From positions 186,001 to 250,000 of the forward strand of contig VZRR01009809.1 of assembly GCA_013398015.1 (NCBI GenBank): DNA of 64,000 bases, written 5' to 3'. The notes beneath the pieces are model-generated. The model ran no database searches, had not been told where the DNA came from, and saw nothing but the letters and a program-made list of their open reading frames with translations. Below, one piece after another: positions 25,001 to 36,580 of this stretch. This DNA is from Oreocharis arfaki (taxonomy: Eukaryota > Chordata > Aves > Passeriformes > Paramythiidae). Each line of letters begins with the position of its first letter. Position 1 is the first letter of the stretch. Both the position numbers and the translations under genes were made by a program.

Positions 25001-26527
25001 ATTGCTGAGGGGAAGAAAGGTCCATCCCAAATGAAAGTCATTACTGCTGAAGCTTTTAGGAGTCTGGCAACGACTGTGTTTCACAAAGCATCTCATCCTT
25101 GAGAGAAGTGCTGTTGGGCCTGGTGCCTCTCTCTGCTCTCACGTCTCTCGGGTGGGAGAAGGAGCCTGGAAGGACCATTTGGGATGCAAAGCCAAGCCCA
25201 ACGTGGAGACTGGTTCCATGGGGATTCACATCCTATGGGAGGAGTGGTGGTGCCCACACCACTTCCTTTGGCTGAGGCACTAACTAGTTAATCAGAGAAA
25301 GTCGACTCGGAAAAAATTATGTTGGTTAGCACTCTTTGCCAAGTGACAGAAAAAAGATGGTGATTCATTTCAGGGGGTAACTGTAGTTCAAAGCTCCTCA
25401 GAGAAGGTTAACTACTTGTGACAATATGCCCAGAAATAATTTATTTGGCAGTGGATGAGAAAAGACAAAAAAAAAAAAGTTGAATAAACTATTTTTGGAT
25501 AGTGCTGGTGAGCCAGGACCAAGGAGCAGAACATATGGATGGGTCCCTGCAGCCAAACCCCGATGGGGGGGTGGGTCCCACAGACACCTGCACCCACAGA
25601 ACATTGCAGGGATAAGCAGGAGCTGGCCCTGCTTGGATCCTTGTCCCTGGAGTGCCCAGCCCAGTCCCTCTCCCACCCTCAGCCTCCCCGAGTTTCCATG
25701 CTCCGCAGTGGGCACGGGGCCAGTTTGCTGGAGGAGCCTTGGAGAAAGAAACCCTTGGTCAAGGGGTAAAATTACTTGGGAAGTGAGAGCTGTCATGCCA
25801 GGCAGCCAGAGCAAGAACCCCCCTGATTTGTATTCCTAGAGCTCTGCACTTTTTCAGGAGAGAAGCACCTACACTTAGCAGCCAGAGTAAATATCAGGCC
25901 TTGATATTGTGTGTTAATAGACTCGCTTTTGCAGCTACTGATGACTGTAGTTTTGGAAAATTTATTGTTGCTATAAAACGAGTCTCTCTCTCTCTCTCTT
26001 TCCTCTCCCTCTCTCTTCTGCTAATTGACAAAGAGGCCCAGTAATTAAAGGACAATAAAAGTTTTCCAGTAATTAGTTTCTCTTGTTTGGTTACAGGCCA
26101 TCAATTGTTCTTTAATAATACCAATCGTTAGCATGCAGTAGTCAGTGGGCTCTCAAAGGCTTCTGGGGCACAACCACTTACCAACACTACACATTCCATT
26201 CCCATGAGGGCATCCTGCATCCAGCGGGAGATTAACCCTCTCCTAGGATGAAGCACTCCTACCCTGCCTTCGTGTTTTGGGGTAAACAGCTCACATAACT
26301 AATAACCAGGAGATGGTAATTAGGGTAAGGTAATTATCTGTACCTGGGGAGGAGCAGGGGGTAGAGCAGCTCATGTGGGTAACACGACAGGGCTCTGGCA
26401 GCCTGGGGTTTTACCAGGAGGCTGCCCTTCAGCACGCCTTGCCCTGCTAAAATTCATGGCAAAATATTCTTTCAAGGTCTAATTTTGCAGAGGGGCATTC
26501 GCACTGATTCCAGCAGGATTAAAGGAT
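19057..26527. other. Large intergenic block, no gene; possible regulatory patch near 25890-26120
   Basis: About 7.5 kb free of recognised mobile elements. Many overlapping frames occur on both strands, especially 20170-20690 and 22910-23690, but none shows a known domain. A pyrimidine tract sits at 25983-26019. Around it, 25890-26120 is AT-rich with several TAAT/ATTA cores (for example CAGTAATTAAAGG and CAGTAATTAG). The stretch 21430-21620 is also AT-rich with TAAT cores. Confidence 0.5.
25983..26019. repeat. CT microsatellite / pyrimidine tract
   Basis: A 37-base pure pyrimidine run, the first half a perfect (CT)n and the second half interrupted by TTCC and CCC. It lies inside an AT-rich, TAAT-bearing single-copy segment. 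Confidence 0.9.
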
Positions 26528-26836
26528 GAAGTACTTGAAGGGGTTCTATAAGAAAGATGGGGACAAACTTTTTGGCAGGGACAAGGGGTGATGGTTTTGA
26601 ACTAAAAGAGGAGAGATTCCCATTAGATATAAGAAGTTTTTTAGAATGACAATGCTGAGACACTGGCACAGATTGCTCTGTGAGGTGATGGCTGCCCCAT
26701 CCCTGGCAGTGTCCAAGGCCAGGATGGATGAGGTTTGGAGCAATCTGAGACAGTGGAAGGTGTCCCTGCTCATGGCAGAGGTGGAATGAGATGAGATTTA
26801 AGGTCCCTTCCAACCCAAACCACTCTGGGATTAAGT
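26528..26836 (+). repeat. CR1 LINE fragment, sense strand, diverged
   Basis: The plus strand reads GTACTTGAAGGGG, then GACAAGGGGTGATGGTTTT, GAACTAAAAGAGG, a TAGATATAAGAAG block, GTCCAAGGCCAGGATGGATG, GTGGAAGGTGTCCCTG and CCAACCCAAACCACTCTGGG. These are consecutive blocks of the CR1 reverse-transcriptase C-terminus and 3' UTR. It is somewhat diverged from the other copies and 5' truncated. Confidence 0.93.
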
Positions 26837-27546
26837 GACCATGTAGTCAATAAGCAAATCCAAGCAGATTACAACTTCATATCTGCCTCCCTGAATGTTG
26901 CATTTTAAGCTTGAGGCTGAACCTGTTTGTGAGTTTTGGCACCCATCTAGGGTGGACTGGAGACAGCATTCCCTGTTGCCCTCTTTTCCTTTGCTGGACC
27001 CAGCTGAAGCTGAAATGAGAACAGATCCAGAGAGGCTCTCTCCAGGAGAGACCTCAGCCTGCAAAGATCTCAGGCTCTGATCATCCCGCACCAAACTTTA
27101 ACCACGAGATGAGATCCTGGTTTAAAATAGGTGCCGAGGATTCCCTAATGGTGGAAGATCCCACATCTGAGAGATGTTGCCCCTGACAGCTCCTCCTCTC
27201 TACTGATGGTGCAGGTGCCTCACCAGGCCTGGGTGTCGAGCCTGGGCTGAGATCCCAATCCAGTCAAGCTCCCTACTGCCCACCTGCCTAATTTCAGGAC
27301 AGATGGACTTGAGGGAAGTATTTAACAGGAAAAGAAGAGAGAAAATTCTTCTCCTCCACAAGATTTTTCACAGGCACCTTATTTATACACCTGACCCACA
27401 ATTCATTTGGAAGTTCTCTCTTAAATTAAATCCTTCTTTGGTTCTGTGGCTGCTGACAACCTCCACTGATGTTGCTGGTTTTTTCATCACCTTGGAAGCT
27501 GTGACTCCTGGAGCTGGGCCCTGCCCAGCAGTGTCAGCCACCAATC

Positions 27547-27587
27547 AAAGAAAAAAAAAAAGAAAAAAAAAAGAAAAAAAAAAAGAA
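27547..27587. repeat. A-rich low-complexity run
   Basis: A 41-base run of A broken by single G residues about every 11 bases (runs of 8-12 A). No LINE or SINE body lies immediately upstream, so it is best called simple sequence rather than a retroposon tail. Confidence 0.85.
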
Positions 27588-28775
27588 TCTCAGCATTGCA
27601 GAGGAAAGATTAAAAATACGGTCTTCAAATTTCAGAAAGAAAATTAAAAGTGCCTTCTCATCCTTTATTCACACTGAGATACAGATGAATTCTCATGAAT
27701 TTTTTCCATAAGGCAGAGACTCACTTTGGGGAGATGTGGCTCCCAATTTCTGAATCCTCAGGTTTGCAGTGGAATGGAATTTTGCAGCACTCCTCAAGCT
27801 GCAGCCTTTCCCTAACATTCACAGCAAGCTGGGTTTATTATTTTGTTTGCATATTTCATCTTCTCCTCCTTGCCTCCTGCAGCAGGTCCAAAGGGAGCTG
27901 CGAGAAGTTCTCCAAGGGTGTGATCCTAAACTCACCTCCCTAATGGAGCTTTTATGGACAACTCTCAGGGATGGGGTTGAACACCAATGGAATCCAGTGG
28001 AAGCTGTTTCCAGGGAGCAAAAAGGATCCCTGCTCCCAAGCTGGAGTCCTCCCTGGCCTGGAGGAGCTCCTCTCCTGCAGGCAGCTCCTGCCCTGCCACC
28101 GCCCGTCTCTGCTTTCCATCAGAAATTCCTCACGTGCCACAGCTGCACAGCCCGGCAGGCTCCCATGAAAAAACCTTGATTTTGTCTAATCTGAATTTTC
28201 TGACATTTCCTGGAAGATTCCCAAAGGGTGCTCAAACACTTGAGGAGCCTGGATCCTGGATATGATTCCTGTCCATAAATAGCCAGGCTGAATTTCAGTT
28301 AAATAATCATGGCATGGAAGCGTGTGGCCCCTGCCAGAGCTTGGCACAGGCTTGTCACCCTGAGCCAAGCACAGCGAGATTGTGCTGGGGTGTCTCAGCC
28401 TTCCCACTGTGTCTGCCCAGCTCCTCTTCCTCACTGTGTCCTCTGTCTCCTCCTCCTCATCCTGGGCACACTCGTGCCCCAGGAGGTGCTAAAGGACAGC
28501 AGCCCAGGCTCCCAAGGCCTGGGGAGGAGTTGTGGAGCTGCAGAGGAGGCTGCGGGGCACCAGGGTCTGCAGTGAGGTGGATGAAACGTGGGCAAGTGCC
28601 ATGAAAGGCTCCTGAGGCAGGTTCATGGTGCTGCAGGGCAGGAGGGAGAAGCTGCTGGTGCACACAGGGCGCTACCTTGGGTCACAGGCACTTGGCTCTG
28701 CAGGCCCCTTGTGGCCTTTTCTCCAGTGCAGATGAGCACTCAGCAAAGCCCATCTCCCACACAGACCCCAAAACC

Positions 28776-28815
28776 TTTTCCATGCAGTCCTTGGATTTTC
28801 CATGCAGTCAATGGA
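28776..28815. repeat. Two-copy 20-bp tandem duplication
   Basis: Two adjacent copies of a unit starting TTTTCCATGCAGTC and ending TGGA, at 28776-28795 and 28796-28815. They differ at two positions (CCTTGGA against CAATGGA endings). Likely a replication-slippage duplication. Confidence 0.85.
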
Positions 28816-30125
28816 TTTGCCTGGAGGGAGTCCAGGTGAAGCTGCAGGACCACACAGCAAGAGTTTGTCCATAAAATTCAGGTATAACTTCCCTCTTCAT
28901 TTCAGGCTTCCCTTGGTTGCTGCCTTGGCACGATCTTCTGAGGGACCTGCTGGTGTCCCCAGGGCTCTGGGCACCTGTCCCAGCCTGGAGGCCACTTGCC
29001 TCTGGAAGGACCACCCAGAAATGAGCCCAGGGCCACTGCAGGGCGTTCTTCATCCTCCCTTCCTACTCCAACCCAAAGAGTGCAGGGGTTCTACTGACAC
29101 CTCCCAAGGGACTGAGCTGCTCTCCCCCAGCCATGGGAGACTCTTCCAGGTCCTCGTCAAACACCTGCTTTCCCATATATCTCCTGCATATTCTGGATTA
29201 GACAGGAGCTGAAAATCACAATCATAGAAACAACTCTTTTGGAGCATTATTGCTCCTCTTTCTCAGCCTCCAACAGCTGATTTTTTCAAGGAATCAGTCT
29301 AGCTCCATCATAACTGGTGCTAAGGCATGGAACACACCCAGCATGAGGGATAAATCTGGAATGTGCCCTTCCTTGTGCTGAGATGGATCAACCCAGTAAG
29401 ACTTTTTCTCTGTTTGTCACTGTTTTCCTCCGTGGCATCAGATTTTGGGACGCTTCCAGCAGTTCACTAATGGAACAGATGTAAAAGCAAGGGAACACAG
29501 ATAATTTACTGATGTCTCTGCTTTCACCTACTTCCCTGAACACTCCTTGGGAGGGAGCTCATCAGAAATGGGGGGTGCAGATTCTCCTTCAGATGTCTTA
29601 GCAGCAACATCCTCTTCTTCTACAATGACAGAGGTGTCTGCTCTTGAAAAATGCTGAGTAGCCTCAAATTCTACTGCAACCTGGCAGGATGGGGAGCAGC
29701 TTCTGCTGCCCAGGACAGGGCCCTGCATGAAGCCAAGTGCCTGTCATCACTTCGATTTTTTTTTTCAACAAGGGGGATCAGACAAGATCTGCACAAGCAG
29801 TTTGCCCAGTTCTGCCTGTGTCTGGCAGAGGTGGGGAGATCTTAGAGACACAGGGTGAATTCTTCTCTCCATCTACCTGATGCAGCCCTGGCTTGAATCT
29901 GTACCCCATCCTTGGCTTCAGGGATTGCAGAGTGAAGGAAGAGCTACCTGTGTGAATAAAGAAATAATTCTCTGTTACCTGCCAGTCTGGATGATGTGAC
30001 ATCTTCTTGTGGGCAGGGCAGGGTCCAGGCACTCCTCCCTACATCTTTGTAGAATTATTTTAACCTCTGTTTGATCTGAGGGGAGCAGGCTGAAAGCAGA
30101 AAACTTCAGTGCATTAAGTTATTAT

Positions 30126-30356
30126 TTCATAGAGTCATACAATGTCCTGAGATGGAAAGGACCCACAGGATCATCCAGTCCAACCCCTGGCCCTGCACAG
30201 ATACCCCAAAATCCCACCCTGGGCACCCCTGGCAGCGGTGTCCAAACGCTCCTGGAGCTCTGGCAGCCTCGGGGCTGTGCCCATTCCCTGGGGAGCCTGG
30301 GCAGTGCCCAGCACTCTCTGGGGAAGAACCTTTTCCTGATATCCAACCTAACCTGT
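30126..30356 (-). repeat. CR1 LINE fragment, different subfamily
   Basis: The plus strand begins TTTCATAGAGTCATACAATG, then TCCTGAGATGGAAAGGACCC, ATCATCCAGTCCAACCCC, TGGCCCTGCACAG, a GGGGAGCCTGGGCAGTG block and GGGGAAGAACCTTTTCCTG, ending at ATATCCAACCTAACC. This is the complement of the 3' end of a CR1 subfamily with a GAGCTGGAAGGGACCCAC-type tail. It is shared with the copy at 38757 and distinct from the TGGTTTGGGTTGG type. Confidence 0.9.
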
Positions 30357-31156
30357 GATATTTATCAATCTGATAAAGTGGTAACTATCAAACTGCTGTG
30401 GGAAAAGCTGGCAGGGCAATCAGGGCATGAGAAGCTGCTGGCCTGGTGCTGGGGGACTGCAAAGGGTCTACATAAAGATTGGCTTCCCCTGTTCTCCCTA
30501 TTAAAATGAGCTTCCCAATGTCTGGGTTTGGCCCCGCTGCTGGAGTCCTACAAAAAGACTGGACACATCTTCAGACTGCACAGATGTGGTGGAAAGCCAG
30601 GGGAGGAATGTTTTTGGCAAAACCTGAGGCGTATCAGAAAATCCATTTCTGAGACATGGGTCTTAGGGAAAATAAGTGTAATTCAGAGTGTTTGAAGCAT
30701 CTCCTAATGCTTTTTCATGTCATATCTCAGAAATGGCTTGGCCTAGAAACTTCAGATTTGTTTAATTCAAGAGCCCTTGACGTAATCTAGCACAGATGAG
30801 GGCTTCTGAGAGGCTGCAGTGCTTATTTGGAGTTATTCTCTTCTGAATTACAAATATATTAGTGTTTCACGAGCAGCTGTGACAGTGAAAAGTTAAGACA
30901 GGCTTTGCAGACTTTGTAAAGCAACCTTGGAGTCCTTTTCCAGGATCCCTGTGTCAGAGTTGTTTCACCCACAAAAACGGTGCAGCAAGGACTGCTGAGG
31001 AGTACTGGAAACCAAAGCTAGCCCTGTTGTCTACATCTGCCAGAACTCCTCAAACCTCCTTTTTTTCCCTCAACTAACATGGAATTCCTTTCTCCTGACT
31101 TCAGTGCCCCACTCTGGTGTCACTGCTCCCTTGCCAGGTGTGTTCACAGCAGCTTC
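30357..31156. other. Intergenic, nothing recognised
   Basis: About 800 bases of unique sequence between two CR1 copies. No open frame of interest and no repeat seen. Confidence 0.5.
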
Positions 31157-31438
31157 CCAGAACTGTTCAGGTTGTAAGGGGCCTTAAAAAATCACCTCGT
31201 CCCAGCCCCTGCCATGGGCAGGGACACCTCCCACTATCCCAGGCTGCTCCAAGCCCTGTCCAGCCTGGCCTTGGACACTTCCAAGGATCCAGGGGCAGCC
31301 ACAGCTTCTCTGGGCACCCTGTGCCAGGGCCTCCCCACCCTCACAGGGAACAATTCCTTCCCAATATCCCATCTAACCCTGTCCTCTGGCAGTGTGGATC
31401 CATTCCCTGTGTCCTGTCCCTGTAGGGCCTTGTCCAGG
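31157..31438 (-). repeat. CR1 LINE fragment
   Basis: The plus strand shows GAACTGTTCAGGTTG (tail complement, worn), GCCATGGGCAGGGACACC, the CTGGCCTTGGACAC segment, GGGCAGCCACAGCTTC, CCTCACAGGGAACAATTCC and ATCCCATCTAACCCTG. It ends near GGGCCTTGTCCAGG. About 280 bases remain, 5' truncated. Confidence 0.93.
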
Positions 31439-32738
31439 AAATACTGTAATAGACAGGCTCAAGACTCAGGCAGAACCTCATTTCCCACCTTCCAATGCCC
31501 TCAGGAGCCCTTCCCTGGGATTGTTCATCTCTACTCCTCTGACAAGCCTGTGCCACCTTCTTTTTGTGGCCCAAGGGTGGGCTGAGTTTCCACTCATCAC
31601 CCACATCCCATTTCAGCCAAACCTAAATAAAACTAAAGAGTGTCAGACAACTCCTGGCAACAATTCATCTTCGAGAAGGAGGAGTGAGCCAGCATGAAGT
31701 TTGGGAAGAGATCTATTTGCAGTAATAAAACTGTGAGAAAAAAACCCTAGTGAAATTCATTTCCTCTCTAATGGCCAGGGTGACTGGAGGAGCGTGGATT
31801 TTTTTCTTTTTTTATAATTATCGGAGCTAAGGAGAGATGTTGCGGACAGGGTGTTAATTAGACCTGATATACTTGGGTGTATTGCGTTTCATTAGGAGAG
31901 TAAATAACCCCAGCAGATTTTAATCCTGCTGGCAGTTCGCCAAGTGCTGCAGAGGGATTATCTTTGAGGGTTAGAAGTAGGCCAAAGAGCTAAAAGCAGC
32001 CTTTCACGAAAGAAGAAGGCCAAGGATCCAGGTTAGGAGTGGTAGGCCAAAGCTCTGGGATAATCAGATTGAATTCCTCGGCAGAAAGTACACTAAAAAG
32101 GAGATAAATCCCAATTGCCTCATTTCTGCAGGCGAACGGGGGGAGGTGAATGTGGGCACTTTCTCCAGCTGGAAGGGGAATGTAGCCTGATGCTGTTTGT
32201 CTTATCAGCCCCGGTCTGAGGGAGCTGCTTTGGCTCTGGGGGCTGAGGAGGGTGACCCAGCACCGCTGCCAAGGAATGCTGTGGGCAGCAGAGACCCCTT
32301 GGCTCAGTCACAGCAGAGGGGACAGTGGTCTTGGGGTGCCACAACACCTCTGTGGAGAGAGGAGAGAGATCCCCCTGGAGAGATCACCCCAAAAGCCTTC
32401 TGGTGCCTCACAGCTCTCACACACACCGTGTTTGTGACCCCTGAGGAGTGACAGTCACTCACTGGAGAGGGGACACTCAGGAGAGAGGAGCAGAGTGACC
32501 CTGCTTTGCCTTGAGTGGGATTTTAGGGCAGCCTCAAACAGCCAGCATTCACACTACAGGGATTTAGTTACTTCTGGAATGAGCTTCTCTTGTACAGGCA
32601 CACATGGAAATGAAACCCAGAGGTGAGGTTTTAAATGGACAGCAAACAGGAAACAGTTCCCAGTCCTACCTGGTGCCTGTGGTGCAACTGCTCAGAAATT
32701 GGGGGAGCTGACCCTGCACTCCCCCAGGATTTATCTCA
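31439..32738. other. Intergenic; AT-rich candidate regulatory patch at 31745-32100
   Basis: No gene. The part at 31745-32100 is unique and AT-leaning, with features common in conserved non-coding elements: ATAATTATCGG, GTGTTAATTAGACC and a TTTTAATCCTGC patch that could be a K50-type homeodomain site. This is composition and motif evidence only. Confidence 0.4.
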
Positions 32739-32861
32739 GGATCACAGAATGGTTTGGGTTGGAAGGGACCTTAAAAACTCATCCCATTCCACCCCCTGCC
32801 ATGGGCAGGGACACCTTCCACTATCCCAGGGTGCTCCAAGCCCTGTCCAGGCTGGCCTTGT
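32739..32861 (-). repeat. CR1 LINE fragment, short
   Basis: The plus strand begins ATCACAGAATGGTTTGGG, continues through TTGGAAGGGACCTTAAAA, GCCATGGGCAGGGACACC and TGTCCAGGCTGGCCTTG, then switches abruptly to unrelated sequence at about 32862. Only about 120 bases of the 3' end are kept, all close to the subfamily sequence. Confidence 0.93.
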
Positions 32862-35745
32862 TTACTGCAGCTGCTGCTCGGGAGCTCCTTCTCAGAAGAG
32901 ATCGATGTACCGACAATCAGTGGAAAATGTGCAAATAAAAGGCAAGCTTGAGCTGCAACCTTCTCAGAGCCTTCAGGAAGCAAAAAGAGTTGAAGGAAGA
33001 GAAGAGGGCCTGAAGTCTGGGTGAATGGCCACGTCCCACTCTTCATCTGCCTCCTTACTGCCGGCAAGTTTTGAATGTAGAAAATCACTACTGAAAAATT
33101 CAAGTTTCAAAATTTCTCAGCCTGGAAATGAGGGAGAAATTAATTTTTGTCCTTTTCACTTGGGAGCATGAGTTGTAAATCACTCGGAGAGCTATTTCAG
33201 GGCAAGACTGGAGTTTGGTGATAGGATGGCTGGATTGCTGTGACAGAGCTTAATTCAATTAAAATGCAGTTGTATGCCGAGAAGGGACCCAGATTCCTCA
33301 GCAGTCACTGAAGAGAACTGCACAGGTGTAGCCACAGGAGGGAATGACACCATTTTATGATCTCAGCTGTGAGTAAAGCTGCTCTAACCCTCCTGTGCCC
33401 ACAAGTCATGACAGTGCTGGTCTCACAAGGATGCCTTGCTGTCAGGGGATATCTTTGGTTAGAGAAACCATGGAAAAACCAGTCAGCTAAACAAATCAAA
33501 GAACTGGAGAAGAAAACAAACAGCTAAACATCCCCATCCACTGCAGTGGGGATGAGAGGAGCTCCCTGGAGAATGAGTCTCAGTGGCATCTTTGGTGTCT
33601 GTGGTTCCTGCTGGCCTTAACTGGGCTGGAAGTCCTGCTCATGGGTCCTACACTTTAATATGAAACCAGTACTTCCAGTTTGGATCTTCTCCTACATCCT
33701 TGATGTAGTGATCATTTGGAAATGAGAGGGGAATGAAGCCAACCCAAAGGGAGGAGTAGATACCAGGGATGAGTTTTGCATTTATTGGGGGATCAAGCCT
33801 AGGAAATTGTTTCCTTCCCACATGGCTGCTAGTAATTCCCCTTTGGAGATGGTGCTCATTAATGCCTGAGAGGCTTCAGTGCTGTAGGTGGATGTGAAAT
33901 AACAGCAGAGCATCTGTTAGGAGGTCTCAAAATACCTTATGCTTCGACATAATCATTACTTCTAAAGCTGAACAGGGATTTCGAATGTTAAAATTTGGAA
34001 AATTAATTAAATCTAGGTTCAGCTGTGAGAAAGGCCAAACATCAATGGGAAAGGACTCCTACACTGTGCCTAAGAGCATGGCTGATCAATTCAAGAGGTA
34101 TTTGTTATTTAACCATAGGAGAGAATATTGCTAGAAACAAAGGATTCTAATTTTTTCTTTTCATCTGTTAATACAATTTATTTTATATATTTATTTGTAT
34201 TTTATTCATATGTTTAGATTTAAAAATATATATTTATATTTATTTATAACATTGCTAGAAACAAAATCTTCTCCTGTGTCATACCTGTTACATCTCTTAT
34301 TCAGGATCACAATCCTATACAGAACCTGATTTTCATGATAGTTTTCTGAAATCACCGTGATTTAATCACAGCCTTAAAATTAGGAATATTGAAATGCTTT
34401 CCTATGCCTGACTTTGATGCTGCCTGTGCCCAGCACTGCTCCCTTCAGCCAAAGGGAGCAGCTGTTGGTGCTAAGTGGGGCTAAAAATGAGAAAGCAACA
34501 CAGCTTAAATGATAAAATCATTTTAATTAGGTACAAACGACTAAACTATTAATCGCATAGAGCTGTTCCCTAAAGTCCCAAACTGAGGTGAAGAGGTGAT
34601 GGATGATGAAGCACAGAAAAGAAGAGGAAGCAAACAGCAAGAAAGGGATTTAGTGGCTTTTATGACTGAATTACTCAAAACTTTCACCTGTGAGCCCTGA
34701 CTCAGCTCCTGCTGGGGAGCACTGGGTGGGTACTAAAGAGCCAGCCCCAGGCAGGTTCTGAGAACAAGGATTTTAGCACAGTGTCCACATAGTGGGATAA
34801 GGTGTTTTATTGCCCAGTGTTTTAAAAAAGCTCCATCCTCTTAAATATAAAGGAAAAAATATGAAGTATTAAAGGGGTTGGTTCTCTGGCTTTGCCAGGT
34901 GTGTGATCCCCTCTCTTGGGTACCAGGTAGGTGTAAGCTGCTGAATATCTGTTGGTTTGGGACTATTTTATGTCTTCTGGGTTTGAGGTCTGGTGATAAT
35001 GCCTGGTAGAGAGAAGGGAAAATCAGGCTGCCATGTGTCATATAAAAAAGAAGTTAGGAGATGGAACAGTAAGTTTGGGAGTAGCGAGCTGAGGGGATAA
35101 CTTGTTTAGTAAAAAGGCCATAGAAGGGAAAGGCCTTCTCCTTTTGCGGAAGGGAAGAGGTCTCTAAAGAATATCAGGAACGTTTATTCCCTGAAGTGTC
35201 TGGGTTGGAAGAATTCCTCCAGCCAGCATGGAAAGCTCTCTCTGCTGTTACTACCAGTCACACAACAGGCTGCTACTGAACAATTAGTATTGTCTGCAGG
35301 TAATTCAAGAGTGGAAAAAGTTCTCACAATTAAGGAATTTGCGGCATCTAATTAGAGAAAAAAACCAAATTCCATGTGATTGAGGTGTCCAGTCACAAAG
35401 CTCTTAAAAACAGCCAGAAAAATACTACAGCTGAGGTTGTCTGTCTGTCCAGCCAAACCCTACAGGTTCATGTCCAAATGGCTTCTGGCCATACCATGGT
35501 AGCAGAAGTGACTTCAGATTCAGTGCCCACCTGATGCCAACCGTTTGGTGGTTTGAAGCTTTGCTCAGGGGTAAAAAACTCTTCCTCCTGTGGCCTGGCT
35601 TGGGTTGGTACTTGGGGCACCCTGTGGCAGATGGGCTAAAATCAGGTTTTCCCATAATAACCTGTCATGGCAGGTGAGGTGGTGGTGGCTGCGACCTTCT
35701 GAAAGCATCTCCAGCTGGAAGCCACTCGGCAGGTCCACTGCACTC
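32862..35745. other. Intergenic, AT-rich in the middle, up to an assembly gap
   Basis: No gene or recognised mobile element. An AT-rich block (about 34145-34250) is bracketed by two copies of ATTGCTAGAAACAAA at 34127-34141 and 34251-34265. The segment 34500-34560 carries TTTTAATTAGG and ATTAATCGC cores. The right edge meets Ns at 35746. Confidence 0.5.
34127..34265. repeat. 15-bp direct repeat flanking an AT-rich block
   Basis: The 15-mer ATTGCTAGAAACAAA occurs exactly at 34127-34141 and again at 34251-34265, 124 bases apart start to start. The interior is strongly AT-rich (ATTTATTTGTATTTTATTC type). The length would suit a target-site duplication of a LINE-dependent insertion, or a partial tandem duplication. 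Confidence 0.7.
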
Positions 35746-36580
35746 NNNNNNNNNNNNNNNNNNNNNNNNNNNNNNNNNNNNNNNNNNNNNNNNNNNNNNN
35801 NNNNNNNNNNNNNNNNNNNNNNNNNNNNNNNNNNNNNNNNNNNNNNNNNNNNNNNNNNNNNNNNNNNNNNNNNNNNNNNNNNNNNNNNNNNNNNNNNNNN
35901 NNNNNNNNNNNNNNNNNNNNNNNNNNNNNNNNNNNNNNNNNNNNNNNNNNNNNNNNNNNNNNNNNNNNNNNNNNNNNNNNNNNNNNNNNNNNNNNNNNNN
36001 NNNNNNNNNNNNNNNNNNNNNNNNNNNNNNNNNNNNNNNNNNNNNNNNNNNNNNNNNNNNNNNNNNNNNNNNNNNNNNNNNNNNNNNNNNNNNNNNNNNN
36101 NNNNNNNNNNNNNNNNNNNNNNNNNNNNNNNNNNNNNNNNNNNNNNNNNNNNNNNNNNNNNNNNNNNNNNNNNNNNNNNNNNNNNNNNNNNNNNNNNNNN
36201 NNNNNNNNNNNNNNNNNNNNNNNNNNNNNNNNNNNNNNNNNNNNNNNNNNNNNNNNNNNNNNNNNNNNNNNNNNNNNNNNNNNNNNNNNNNNNNNNNNNN
36301 NNNNNNNNNNNNNNNNNNNNNNNNNNNNNNNNNNNNNNNNNNNNNNNNNNNNNNNNNNNNNNNNNNNNNNNNNNNNNNNNNNNNNNNNNNNNNNNNNNNN
36401 NNNNNNNNNNNNNNNNNNNNNNNNNNNNNNNNNNNNNNNNNNNNNNNNNNNNNNNNNNNNNNNNNNNNNNNNNNNNNNNNNNNNNNNNNNNNNNNNNNNN
36501 NNNNNNNNNNNNNNNNNNNNNNNNNNNNNNNNNNNNNNNNNNNNNNNNNNNNNNNNNNNNNNNNNNNNNNNNNNNNNNNN
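35746..36580. other. Assembly gap (835 N)
   Basis: A run of 835 unknown bases. Long frames that appear to cross it exist only because N codons are not stops. The right edge abuts an LTR-like sequence, so the missing bases probably include retroviral LTR or internal sequence. Confidence 0.99.

Larger units (their letters stand above)
26837..30125. other. Intergenic, with an A-rich run and a 20-bp tandem duplication
   Basis: Unique sequence without a supported gene. An A-rich run broken by single G bases lies at 27547-27587, and a 20-base tandem duplication at 28776-28815. Frames up to 136 codons (27769-28179, 28802-29212) have no recognisable domain and overlap frames on the other strand. Confidence 0.5.

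Noticed and set aside
27547..27587. A-rich run considered as a retroposon tail
   Set aside because: No LINE, SINE or retrocopy body lies upstream, and bird CR1 elements do not end in poly(A).
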